Source of the DNA: Cycas panzhihuaensis
Lineage: Eukaryota > Cycadophyta
Assembly: GCA_023213395.1 (NCBI GenBank)
Contig: CM041465.1
Location: 93,813,741 to 93,877,740, forward strand
Length of the DNA: 64,000 bases
Reading direction: 5' to 3'
This document shows, in pieces, positions 1-11,573 of this stretch. Every line of letters starts with the position of its first letter. Position 1 is the stretch's first letter. The notes under the pieces were generated by a model. That model searched no databases. It saw nothing but the letters and a program-made list of their open reading frames with translations, and was not told the DNA's origin. The position numbers and the translations under genes were made by a program.

Positions 1-1372
1 CATCCTAGGTGCATGTCTTTTATTTTCTCCCTATCTCTTCTTCTTTTCTTAATTGGAAAGAAAAAAAAAAAAGCTAAAAGAATTTCTTTCATTTCATTTG
101 TTTTATAAAAGGAAAAGAGGACAAGATTTCTTCCCTTACCCCTTTTATTTACTCTAAAAATATATAAAATGAATAGAGAAAAATATCCCTTCCCTTTTCA
201 TCTCCCTTTTTATTGATACTTTAATTATGAAAAGGATAAAGAGAGAGGGGAGAGTGGGAAAGATTTCATTTTCCCCTCTTTATTCTCCAAAAGATAAAGA
301 AAGGAGAAATGATAAAAGAGAGGGAAGGACTATTTACCTTTGGTTTTCTAGTGTATACATGACAATTGCTTACTTGCCCTCACTCTCTCCCCTTTGCATG
401 TAGTGTTAGTTAGGGAACCAAAGAAGAGATGGTAAAATAAGGTCTTTTACATCATACAATCATGCGTGAATAGGGAAACTTAATAGGATAGAGGAGTTGC
501 ACTTATCATGAGTCTCTAAACTTGTAAGGTCTTAGGTTTGCATCTAGTCTAGGCTTAGGTGTTATTTACATGAAAATTGAAAGATAATATAGCAATATTA
601 TAGGTGTGTGTTTTATAATCCTCCTTAGCCCTTGTTTAACCTAGAAATTTATCTTCTTTTGAATGGTCATGTCTAAGAGACATATGGTATCTGAAAGAGA
701 GAGTGTTCTCTCCCTTCCTTGGCTAGGATCTTTTCTACCTTAGATCCTTCATCAAGTTACTTGAGAAGTTATTTCCCCCATTGCTAGTTATATCTTTTAG
801 AAAACATATTGGAGACTCACTAATCAAGTGTTAGTAGTATACCATTAACCCTTTCCTTCTTTATTTTAGGGTAGCTTTCCTATTAAAACATTATTGAGTT
901 TGCAAGCATCACTCTCCCTATTATTCCCTTATTAGGGTGTTAAGTGTGTAACTTTGTTAGATCTTATATTTTCTCTTATGGGTAGCCCTCACATATATCA
1001 ATATTCTTAGAGATTATGAGGCCTTCCTCCTTTAGGTCCTTATCAATATATGTCCCTTAACTCTTCATCTATTGGGTATATCTTAATGCATAAGTAACCC
1101 CACCAACCTTAGGCCATTGATTCCCTTACTACCTAAACATCTTAGTGATCTTAGTTAATCAAGGATACTTATAGATTTCCTACATATGACCCTACTAGAA
1201 TAGGTGGATCTTACCTATAATTTGAGATTAAATCAACTTATTAAAATATAGGAGGATCCCCCATAGATATTATTAAGACTACCCAAGTGTAATCCACTAC
1301 ATCCTTATCTAAGTAATTAGTCCACACTTTTTAGTAAGATCTATCACACATAGTTGTGTTGGGTCCTTAACC
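1..1372. other. AT-rich stretch, possibly decayed 5' LTR/leader of Gypsy element A
   Basis: No coding region or RNA gene is visible here. The stretch is AT-rich with purine and pyrimidine runs. Measured back from the gag block of element A, the offset seen in the related element C would put A's 5' LTR and primer site in about positions 1-1,200. Some short pyrimidine-rich blocks resemble C's LTR, but I could not align a clear terminus or primer site. The assignment is inference from position only. Confidence 0.3.
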
Positions 1373-1376
1373 TATA

Positions 1377-1456
<80 letters not shown>

Positions 1457-1458
1457 TA
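1373..1458. repeat. (TA)n microsatellite
   Basis: An almost pure TA dinucleotide tract of about 86 bases, interrupted by two TA-to-CA changes near 1,395 and 1,451. It sits just upstream of the recognisable gag remnant of element A. It is a slippage-prone simple repeat and not a promoter element. Confidence 0.95.
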
Positions 1459-1559
1459 AAGGAGGTCCATTGAGGTTGTTATCTTATTAAAGGCATATTT
1501 CCATGGGTTCTCTTTAAGTCTAACACCTTCTTCTTTTAACCCCACTTAGGTCACCCATA

Positions 1560-3803
1560 TGATTAATTCCACAGGCACTAATCCAAGTGTACTACCATTC
1601 ATATCTCACCCTAATAGGGGGAACCTTCCTAAGCTATTTTGTTGCCTTATTAACCTATAATTGTTATGATAACACTTCAACTACTATGATATTGATACCA
1701 CTATCATATTTTACCCTACCTATTTTGCTAGCTTTAGGACTTTACACATCCATTACTCAACCTTATAAGGTTAGGTAAACCCTATAATTTCAGATTATTT
1801 CACACCCTATCTATTTATCATTAGGGGCATGTTAGGTCCTATTCCACAACCTACACAAATTATGGTTGGGACCACTCCTAACCCATATATCCCACCTAGG
1901 TACATACCCCAATAATAGGGGCATGTCATGCCTCAACTATATCTCTCATAAAATGTAAATCTACTCCACCTATATGGATCACCCTCCCATATAGGGACCC
2001 ATATGGTCAAAACCCACTTTTGCATCTTATTATATAACCTCCTCCTATATCTATAAATATAAGTATACCCCAAGGAACTCTCGTGTAGGGGAGGATGCCT
2101 CACAAAGTCTAAACTAATATTAATATGTGGTATGAACCTACTTAAGTTGCTTAAGCCTCTCTTACCTGTATATATCCTTATGTGAACCTAATGTATAGAG
2201 TTATATCTCACATGATAAACTCACATCCTCATCCAACTAGGGAAACCCCTATCTCATCTAATCATATCAGACCTACCATTAGAGGCCCCCATCTTATGGT
2301 AGTATATAAGGCCAATGGCCTTATCAACCATAACCTAGACCCATGGACCCATGGGCCTAACCTAGAACACACTCATATGTAGACTATTAGAGGAGTTCAT
2401 TATGCCTTGAGGTATTTAAGACCAACTTAATGCCCTATGAGGTTCTTAGGTTTAACGGGATCACTCAACAAGACCCTATAAATCATGTTAAATCCTTCAC
2501 CATGGCAAGTATCAATTACCTACCTTATGATCACATCACCATGAAGTTATTCCCCGTAGTCACTCTACAAGGATTCTCTTAAATGGTTTTATCGTTATCC
2601 CTTACATTTTATTTACATATTCCAAAATTTAGTTGATACTTTTGTTAGCTATTTTAGCATGTCTAGACACTTTGAGAGTGGGGTCAATGCCCTCTTCTCC
2701 CTTGAATATGGTATTAATGATCTTAATAAGGGTTTTATTAAGTGCTTCCATAACCTCCTTTACTCTTCTAAGGCCACATTGCCTAAAGAGTTGAAGAGAT
2801 AAATTTTGTCAATAGCCTTCATCTCAAGGTATATGTGGAAGTGCTCAAAAGGGATGCTACCACTTGGGAGAGTGCTGTAGCAAAATACCTCACTTTGAGT
2901 CTATTAAGATCCAAGTGGGTTTTAGGAATCTCACCAAACCTACATTGAGATGTGAAGCCTTTACAAAACCTAAATAACTAAAACCTAAAGTTAATACTTT
3001 TGATAAGATTATTGATTCTCTCACTTTGATCATTGTTCATTTGAAAGAATGGTCTAAAACCTCAAATTGTAACCTAAGCCTACTAAAAGATAAAGCCTAT
3101 AACTTGAGGGTCAATAAAACTATTAATATATTTAGCAAACTACTTAAAAACCTTCTTAGCATAAGGGTAATAAGGGAGATGCTCCTCCTATTAGGAAAAC
3201 GTAGTGTTTAGTCCACCAAATTTATGCCCATGATGACAATCAATATTAGACCCAATAACCTAAGATTTAACCTTTTTTATAATCCTTCTATACACCCTAC
3301 CTTAAGGCCTAACCTTGAGCAATGTATCCATACGAATACCCTCCCTCAACATGATGGTGGTTTTGAGTCTTAGGCTTGAAAGGGTAAGGGTAAACCCCCA
3401 TAAACCTAAACCATGACTCTTAAATGAAATGATGCTCCATAACATTAATGACATTAATATTTACTAAAGGCCCAAGGTTCAAAATTAGGATAAGTCACTT
3501 AGTATTATAATATAAAGGATAAGAATATCATTTAATTGATTAAGGTTGCTTAAGAATTTTTTATTACTTAAGCTTAAGCAACTCAAGAAATAAAGGATCC
3601 TTCCTCTTTAAATCCTTATCTTATAGAGATTTAAGTACTCCCCAAGATTATCCTTACTTGTCTTGGTTGTTATGACTTAAAAAGGGTGCTCCCTTAAACT
3701 ATTAGTAAAGGGAAGTCCTTCTTTATTATCAAGGAGCTTCATTCAATTATTACTGATATGTCTATGATAAACATTTTACAAAGTTATTTTAATCAGTGAT
3801 AGG
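1560..3803 (+). pseudogene. gag: Gypsy element A: gag and start of protease region (decayed, 5' half)
   Basis: Gag encodes the particle protein of an LTR retrotransposon. This copy matches the gag of element C (48,196-50,478) block by block: the Pro/Tyr-rich N-terminal region with a shared 'cccatatgg' block near 1,980-2,010, then the central Gag domain around 2,450-2,580 with YDHITMKLFP against YDHILMKLFP in C, then ELKR and a valine-rich helix near 2,790-2,860. The tail at 3,690-3,798 reads KGKSFFIIKEL and MINILQSY, equivalent to KGKSFSIVDEL and MDILRSY in C. Stops and frameshifts are frequent, so no protein is made. The frame is cut at 3,798-3,803 by the Copia array and resumes at 21,515. 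Assigned from similarity within this window; very decayed. Confidence 0.75.
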
Positions 3804-4095
3804 TGAAAAGAGTAGATCTATCCTTCATCTCCATGTCCTAAATGCAAAGGCAAATATGGGAGTAAGAGAGACTTGAGAGAAAGAGAGTAGCTCTTACAAA
3901 ATGGGGAGGTAAGAATGAGCCTCCTCCATTAAGATTTTACTTTTATATTGAGAGAGGGAGCATTAGAGTTAGGTGAAATAAAATTACATATAATGCACAT
4001 GAAAATGTATTTACTTATATGATCTAATTTAAAGTTCACTTAAGACCCCTTTTAGGAATAATCAACTAATGTAATGACCTTATAACATTAACCTA
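3804..4095 (-). repeat. Copia array LTR1 (3' LTR of copy 1)
   Basis: Aligns along its length with 11,205-11,497 and 21,222-21,514. It begins with tgaaaag in the window, so the element LTR ends in ..TTTTCA. At its right end ttaaccta replaces the ttaataca of LTR3, a decayed CA terminus. A polypurine tract lies immediately inside. Confidence 0.85.
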
Positions 4096-4116
4096 TTTTA
4101 ATCTCCCCCTTAATAG
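4096..4116 (-). other. Polypurine tract of Copia copy 1
   Basis: Read on the minus strand this is AAGGGGGAGATTAAAA directly before the LTR. It is the expected plus-strand primer site of a Copia element. The same tract is found next to LTR2. Confidence 0.8.
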
Positions 4117-4533
4117 TAGAAGGTCATTTCATCCTATTTTATTCTATCCTATAAGGTCTTCATTTGAGCCTCTTACAAAGTAAAGTACTATGACACTTTT
4201 GTGGGAAACCCTCATGGGAAAGAAAACCTAAGGACTTTTTAATCTACTAACCTAGCTCAGGTAGCTCTTTAAATAAAACTAGATAACTAATTAGTACAAT
4301 GAATTTTGTAGCTAAAATCTACTGAGTCTCCATATACCATTTGTTCATCCCCCATGCTCTTTCAGGTTTTCATAGGTTCTAATTTTCACAAATAATATAA
4401 TCCTTATCCTTTCATGCCCATAATAGATTTTCACAAATGGAATAAAGTAGAGACTTACTCTTGTCCTTCTATGTCCACAAGGGGTTTTCATAAATGAGAT
4501 AGAGTATGATGGTCCTGTTGTCATCTCCTTTAA
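4117..4533 (-). other. 3' untranslated region of Copia copy 1
   Basis: About 420 bases between the pol stop and the polypurine tract, with no frame. It contains two loosely repeated units about 59 bases apart (from about 4,407 and 4,466), each with a 'tttcaYaaat' core. Copy 2 carries the same pair at about 14,380-14,470. Confidence 0.55.
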
Positions 4534-7500
4534 TCAATTAGAGATGGAGGTCCTAAGGATGAGTTCCCTTTGAATCTGTATAAACTTCACCCTCTTCAAT
4601 AGTTTGGTGAAGATATCAGCCACTTGATCTACTGTGGGGTAGTACTCTAGTTAAATTATATCATCATGAACTAGTTCTTTAATCTTGTAGACTTTTGTAC
4701 TTATATATTTGGTATGATCCTAAAATATAGGATTTAGCCATTTGGATTGTAGACTAATTATCCACATATAAGCTAGTAGAACTTGTTTTGGTGGCATTTA
4801 ATATATTCAATAATTTTTTAAGCCATGTCACCTCCTTACTTATCTCAGAAGTAGTAATATATTTAGCTTCAACAGTTGATGTTGCAATTATCTTTTGCCA
4901 TCTAAATCTCCATGATATTGTGTTGTTCCAAGAGATGTTACACACTCAAACTTGGATCTTTCTATGTCTTTATCTCTAGCAAAGTATAAGTTTGTGTACG
5001 TATAAAGTTTAAATTATGCATTAGGTTCATATAACAGACCATATTTGTTAGTCATCTTTAGGTACCTCAACACTCATACTACAACTTGCCAATGATTTTG
5101 CTTAGGATTTTTTATGAATCTTGTAAGAATACTGACAAGTGTATAATATCTAGCCTCGTGTTGGTAGTATAGATAAGACTACCTATAAGTTACCTATAGA
5201 GTGTTACATCTGCCTCCCTAGTGCCACCATTAGTTGAGAGTTTAGCATTAGGTTCTATAGGTATAGCCATTAGTCAAGCATCTTCCAACTAGAACTTTAT
5301 GAGAATATCATTTATATATTTTCCCTTAGGAGGGAATGATTTTACCATTCTTTTGAGATACTTCAATTCCTAAGTAATATTTCATCAACCCAAGGTTAGA
5401 AAATTTAAAAGTTTTGGCAAGGTCCTTCTTCAACTGGCTGATTATCTGTTCATTATTCCTCGTTATTAGCATATCATCCATAAAGATTAAAAGGTAAGTG
5501 ACTTTATTATTTTAGTACTTAATGAATAGTATTGCATCATATCTTGATAGTCATAAACCTCATATCCAAGTTACCTCTTTCTTTTAGACAACTTGGTAAA
5601 CCAAGCATGAGGGGCTTATTTCAGGCCATACAAGGACTTTTTAACCTTGCAAATCTTATGCTCCTAATTGACAATCTCGTATCCTTCTAGATGATCTATG
5701 TAAATTTCTTCTTTAAGGTCCCCATTAAGAAATGTAGTCTTAACATCGAGTTGATTGATTTTCTAACCCTATTGAGTAGCCAAGGCTAAAAGAGTTCTAA
5801 TTATAGGCCACTTGGTTGTAGGAGAAAAGATTTTAGTGTAGTTTATTACTTCCCTTTGTATGAATCCTTTTTCTACCAACCTATATGTACTTATTTTTAA
5901 ACACCCATTTATTTTGAACTATCTTTCTTCTAAATGGTAGATCAATAAGCTCCCATGTACCATTCTTGATAAGAGATTGGTACTCTTTGTTTATGGCATT
6001 TCTCTAACCTACATGCTTTGCAACTACTTAGTATGTTAGGGGCTCTTCATTAAGAGCAAGATGTAGTTCTATTGGTCCAAGCTCAATGGAAAGTGATTTG
6101 TGCATCCTTGCTCTATGGGCACTTCTAGTACTAGTTTTACCTACCTCATCTGGTCACATGTCCTTATGTAGCTAGTAGGCTTTACGAAAACCTCAAGTTA
6201 AGAATGAAGTTTTTATTTCCACAACCTCTTGGTCTTCATTTTGATCCTAAAAAGGATCATGTGAAATGTTTGGCATGGAAGAAGTTGACAATACTAGAGA
6301 AGTTAGACCAACCACTGATGTTGGAGAAAGTGGTCCTTCTACTATGGCTTTACCTCTATGAACTTGGCTATTCTTAAATGATGGTACTAGATGTGTACAG
6401 ATCGATTGAGAGTCATGGATTATATCCTCTAGGTCTCTACTATCAGATTCTAAGATTTGAGCAACTGTTGATCATCTCCCCTGATAAATTTTAGATTTTA
6501 AATATCAAATTCAATAGCATCATTAAATTAGTATAAAGGCATCTTAGAGTCAAGTCTAAGTAATTGATCTTTAGTCTCTATAAAGATAACATCTCTAGTA
6601 ATGATAATTTTATGCCGTAAAGATAGAAAAACCTTGCATCCTTTTTGTCCATAGGATATTCAACAAAGATACCTTTAAGGGCTATATCTGAGAGCTTATT
6701 TCTGTGTTCCTCTAGAATGTGAGCATAATAAGTAGAGCTAAAAATTTTGAAATGGGAGATAGAGGGGGTTTGTCCATACCACATCTCATGTGAGAGGGGA
6801 CGATCTTGGAGGGACTAACAATGTTGATGCAATACACGACAGTCTAAATAGTCTCATCCCAAAGATAAATATGGACATTCTTATATACCAACATAACACG
6901 AGCCATGCTTATGATGGTCCTATTCATATGCTAAGCAACTCTATTTTATTAGGGTGTACCTATAACAGTGGTCTTATATTTGATCTCATGGTGACATAGA
7001 TACAATTTAAACTCATTAGAGATGTACTTGCCACTATTGTCAGTTTTGAGTATTTTGATCTTAAATCCAGATTTATTTTCCACGTGGGCCTTGAAAGCTT
7101 AAAACATATAAAAACCTTCATCTTTCTTTGTAAGAAAAGTAACCCATACTTTCTTGGTAAAATCATCAATGAAAGTAATATAATACCATTTCTATTTAAG
7201 AGAAGGGATGGGCATAGAACCACATATATTTGAGTGTACAAGCTATAAAATTTGGCTAAATTTCCACTGACTGTGATGAAAGGGTTGCCTTTAAGATTTG
7301 GTAATGATACATGCTTCACATTTGAAGGGCTTAGAAGAGAGCCTAAGCATAATATGAAGAGTCACATATAGTTCTCTTAAAGGATTAATTTTGATATGGC
7401 CTATATGAGCATGCCATAGGGCCACTTGGGATGACTTTTGAGGAGATAGGGTTATGGTAAAAGTAGAGTCATTATCAACATATTTAGTTTCAGAGGATGG

Positions 7501-9053
7501 TGAGCTAGTTAGGCAAAAAACTTACCATCAAGATTTTTGGTCATAACCATAATATTTGAAGGAGGGTGAATGACACAGAGAGTTTGATTATTTATAGTTA
7601 CACTCAGATCAAATCTATGAGAGACTAAGGTGGATAGGGAGAGTAGGTTTTGCTTCGGAGCAAGAATATATAAAATATCAACAAGGGTAAAATCTAGAAG
7701 GCTTGAGAGTTTCAGGTAAATAGTTTCAAGTCCTCTGACTAGCTAAGATGATTTGTTAGCCATGTGTATAACACCACAAACTTTAGAGTCAAAATCCTAA
7801 AAATACTGGTGATGACAAGTCATATGTTATGCTGCTCTAGTATCCATAATCCAAAATGAAGTATTTGAGGTAGTACTATTTTCAACTCTAAGTGGTGAAG
7901 GTAAAAGTGAATAAGCATAGTCACAATGAGCCTCAATTTACTTAGTGGATCCGTCAACAATATTTGATGAAGTGGTCCTAATTCTTTGAAGATGTGCATG
8001 AGCAAATTAACTTCTACCAAAAGCATCTTCGAAAGAAGTATTATCAACATCATGCGCACCACAACACTGTTGATAGCTTAGTAGTTTGTTGGTAGCAATT
8101 CTATAATTTTTAGAATAATGTCCTTTTCTATGATACCTTTGGCACATAATTATTTGATTTATAGTCCCATAAGAAGTATTGGGCTAGTTGGATTATCTCT
8201 AATTGCTAGATCTAGGTCCAAGTTGATTATTTTGGCCTTGGCCTTAAGATAATTTTTGTTGGAGTTAAGGAGCCTCTTCACCATGAGGACGTTATCCTTA
8301 TTATCTATCTTTAACTCTTCTATGGGAATTACCACTTCTACGAGATGATTGGCCTTGATTTTTAGTATAAAAAAGATCTTCTTCCACTTCAAAGATAGCA
8401 CTGGTTAGATCTAATATAGTGGAAAAATTGGTATCAAAGGTCTTATTAAATTCGATGAACTTATTAGTAAGAGCCTTAAAGTTTAGGGTCTTTAAGGTTC
8501 CACTAGATTAAAGACTTCTTAGTGGATTTTTGTAATCTGAGATATGGAGACATGACTAAATCAAGAAAGCCCATGTAATGTATTGAGTCTTGAAATCTTT
8601 ATCAATGACTTGCTTAGTTGGATGAAGGAGATTAATTATCTTACTTCTATGTCCTTCCTACATTTTCAATTAGTTCATCTTTAGTACTAAGTAAACAAAT
8701 TCTAAGTCTAATTTAGTGTCAAAGTTCTTCTTGAGAACTTTAAGAACTTTTTTTGATATATCATGTATGGCTTCATCAATGAGATTATACAGGGAATAAT
8801 AAGTGACAAGAAGTATTCTTGCATAGATTTTATCATCATCAAGTTCCCATTGGCATTTGGTTGTAGCTTCAGTTAGAGTAGTTCCTTCAAAAGGAACTAT
8901 GGTAGCTATAGTAGTAATAAATAGTATATGTTACAAGTGATCTCTCTAAAGACCTTCATACTTTACAACATTACTGACACTAGTGAACCATACATCCTAA
9001 TTTTCTTTCTTTTTTAGAATGTAATTTACATTTTATCTAAATTGTGAAGACAT
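4534..9053 (-). pseudogene. gag-pol: Copia copy 1 gag-pol polyprotein (decayed)
   Basis: Domain order on the minus strand is Copia-type. Gag starts at 9,053 with MSSQF. A CxxYHxKGHYSKNY knuckle remnant lies near 8,100-8,145. The protease site FWIMDT lies at about 7,830-7,860. Integrase runs at about 7,350-6,560, with IDDFTKKVWV, a DNSGKY block and SPSK. RT follows at about 6,240-5,200, with FMDDML at 5,460-5,505 keeping both catalytic Asp. RNase H (VEAKYITTSE) lies at about 4,950-4,750, and the tail ADIFTKLL runs to a stop at 4,534. Stops and frameshifts are scattered, so it is not functional. It belongs to the same family as copy 2 and is close to F and E by Gag and leader. The start codon is supported because F and E begin at the equivalent Met. 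Confidence 0.85.
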
Positions 9054-11190
9054 GGTATCTTTTAAGAAGGGAATAAATAAACGAGGGACTATAAAAGTGA
9101 TGGTAATAAATGATTAATCACTATTTACAAATGGAAGATGAAATGAAGCAGTGTAGCAAAAAGAGGAAGAAGTAAGAATGGTTGCTCAAAGATGAAGAGA
9201 GCAACTTAAAGAAAAGTCACCAATACTTGTGAAAAATATTAACCTAACACAGTAGGAATATGAGAAGCACTATGATTAAAATTAGCCACTAACACTTGTG
9301 GCAAATATTAACTTGATGTAGTAGGAATATGAGAAGCACTATGATGAAAATTGACCACTAATACTTATGGAAAATATTAACCTTATGCAATAAGAATATG
9401 AGAAGTACTATGATGAAAATTGTCCACTAATACTTATCACAAATATTAACCTGACACAGTAGGAATATGAGAATCACTATGATTATGATTACACTATGGA
9501 TCACTTTTTATAAATAAGTAAGTGATTAATATACAAGATTGTAGGTCAATATGGAAGCTAACATCATTAGGTATACATAATTTGAAACTCAAATGTAGGA
9601 TATGTAATCAACCCAATAACCTCTAACTTATATCCAATATATAATTGAGGTTGTTGAAGGGATGCCTAGGCTTCTAGTAGAATTAAGTTAGTCTTCACCT
9701 GCAATACCCACAATTATGTTTGGTGATGAAATCCAAGTCATAATAGAGCTCAAGTACTCCCAATATACATCTAATTCACTAATAAGTAGTTATATACCTC
9801 ACCTGAAGAGTGGTATATGAATACCTATGGCTATGATAGATATTAGATTAGGTATATTTTAATCTTGTATTAAAGTTTTAATTTTCTTGGTTGGTTATGA
9901 AGATGATCCTTGATTGAGGCACGGTGGCATAGCTAACCAAAACTCACCAATATTCTATTTCAGTCCAGTGCCACCTTGAAACCTATACATCCTTTATGGT
10001 ATAACATTCTACCAACCAAGGTATCTCAACCTTGGCGAGTATATGAATAGGTACAAGATGGCAAAAAATAACATATGTGATACATTCCTTTTAGGGAGAG
10101 TGAAAAGATTATTGAATTTGCATCAAATGTATATATAACTAAAAATAGAGAGCTTGCTTGGAGTACTTATTTAGAGTGTCTTTAGAGTGCTTGCTTGAAA
10201 TGATAAAATATAATACTGATAAGTAAGTGAAGACACTAGATATTAATCTGATCTAGGTGTTTTTCTTTACTCAAATTTACAATGGGTTTTTAAGCCTTAT
10301 AAAAAGAAGGAAGAAAATTTCTTCATTTTTTTTAATACAAAAAAGTAGTCTTCACTAAAATAATAATAATTTTCTCATACAATAATGAAATTGAGTGTTA
10401 GTTTTTATGTTATAAACTAGACTCGGAGCAGCATTTTCAAGAATTAGAATTAGGTCCAAATAAGTTCTGCAAAATTTTGGGCAGTCCTACAAAATGAACA
10501 AAATATATATTTTTAAAATTCTTACTAAAATAACTACTATTCACTAAAATAATAATAAATTTCTCAGATAATAATGAAATTAGGTGCTGGTTTTTTCACT
10601 AGAAAATACACTTAGAGCCTTATCTTTAATAATTATAATCAGTTCAATTAGAGCTTTGTAGAATTTTTAGCAAACCTGTGAAGTTTAGTAAGCAGATTTT
10701 ATTTCTATAGAAAAATTAGCTTACAAATATCTCATTAATACATGATACCATATGAAAATTCTATCATTTTTTTATCACTAGGATCCCAATATGGCCAAGG
10801 TTAGAGCATAAAATAATGGATATTTTAAATGGATCCAAATTTATAAAAGAAGTAGGTAGAACCTCCCCTTATAAATATTCTTCTAAATTCTAGAAAACTT
10901 TTGGCAGTATTTTCCCTTATTAAATGGACAAAAGGAGGGGAATGAAAAGAAGAATGAGATAGCATAAAGGGCCACTAAAAGATTGGAATCCTTGGGCCTT
11001 TCAACTCCTTATATTGTGCTTCCAAACCTACAAAATAGAAAAGGAAAGAAAATAATACTAAATATGCTATGATAAAAATTTAAAAATATTTCTAAATCTA
11101 CTTTCATAATCTCCTTCACCATATGGATTGTGGGAGAGAAGGAAGTGATGGCTCCATTCCAAGTGGAAGTGAGGAATATGAAGGGAGCAA
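9054..11190 (-). other. Long noncoding leader of Copia copy 1
   Basis: About 2.1 kb between the primer site and the gag start, with no supported coding frame. It contains the 69-bp tandem repeat near gag and a block at about 9,650-10,035 that is also found in copy 2, F and E. That block includes an inverted repeat at 10,016-10,035. The part nearer the LTR (10,300-11,000) is A/T-rich and carries two similar segments, about 10,330-10,500 and 10,520-10,690. Confidence 0.7.
9216..9490 (-). repeat. 69-bp tandem repeat, four units, in Copia leader (copy 1)
   Basis: The motif acttgtg/acttatg recurs at 9,225, 9,294, 9,363 and 9,432, an exact 69-base period. Each unit carries the same core 'aatatgagaagcactatgat' with a few substitutions. 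The equivalent array in copy 2 lies at about 19,228-19,505. F and E do not show it. Confidence 0.9.
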
Positions 11191-11202
11191 GCTCTAATAC
11201 CA
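11191..11202 (-). other. Primer binding site of Copia copy 1
   Basis: On the minus strand this reads TGGTATTAGAGC, one change from TGGTATCAGAGC. The latter is complementary to the 3' end of plant initiator-Met tRNA and is the standard Copia primer site. It lies two bases inside LTR2. Confidence 0.9.
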
Positions 11203-11204
11203 CA

Positions 11205-11497
11205 TGAAAAAAGTGGATACATACTTTATCTTAATGTCCTAAACACAAAGGCAAACATAGGAGTAAGAGAAATTTGAAAGAAAGAGAGTATCTCTCACAA
11301 AATGGGGAGGAAAGAATGAGCATCCTTTATTGAGATTTTATATTTATATTGAGAGAGAGAGCAATAGAGTTAGGTGAAATAAAATTATACATAATACAAA
11401 TGAAAGTGCATTTCACTTAAGTGATCTAATTTAAAGTTCACTTAAGACCCTTTTTTGGAATAATCAACTAATGTAATGACCTTATGACATTAACCGA
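11205..11497 (-). repeat. Copia array LTR2 (shared middle LTR)
   Basis: A full-length 293-bp LTR matching LTR1 and LTR3. It serves both interiors: primer site on the left, polypurine tract on the right. It begins tgaaaaaag and ends ttaaccga in the window. Confidence 0.9.
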
Positions 11498-11520
11498 TTT
11501 CAATCTCCCCCTTAATAGCA
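11498..11520 (-). other. Polypurine tract of Copia copy 2
   Basis: On the minus strand this reads AAGGGGGAGATTGAAA next to LTR2, the counterpart of the tract beside LTR1. Its presence shows LTR2 is also a 3' LTR. Confidence 0.8.
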
Positions 11521-11573
11521 GAAGGTTATTTCATCCTATTTTATTCTATCCTATGAGGTCTTCATTTGAGCCT

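Noticed and set aside
1373-1458. TA tract as a promoter TATA region
   Set aside because: It is a simple dinucleotide repeat with no gene or conserved element start placed downstream.
1587-1778. Hydrophobic 63-codon frame as a small membrane protein
   Set aside because: It lies within the decayed gag 5' part of element A, is not repeated in C or B as a frame, and hydrophobicity is expected from T-rich codons.
3026-3211. 61-codon frame as a separate small gene
   Set aside because: It falls in the tail of A's gag region, where frames are shifted; no match to the consensus frame and no domain.
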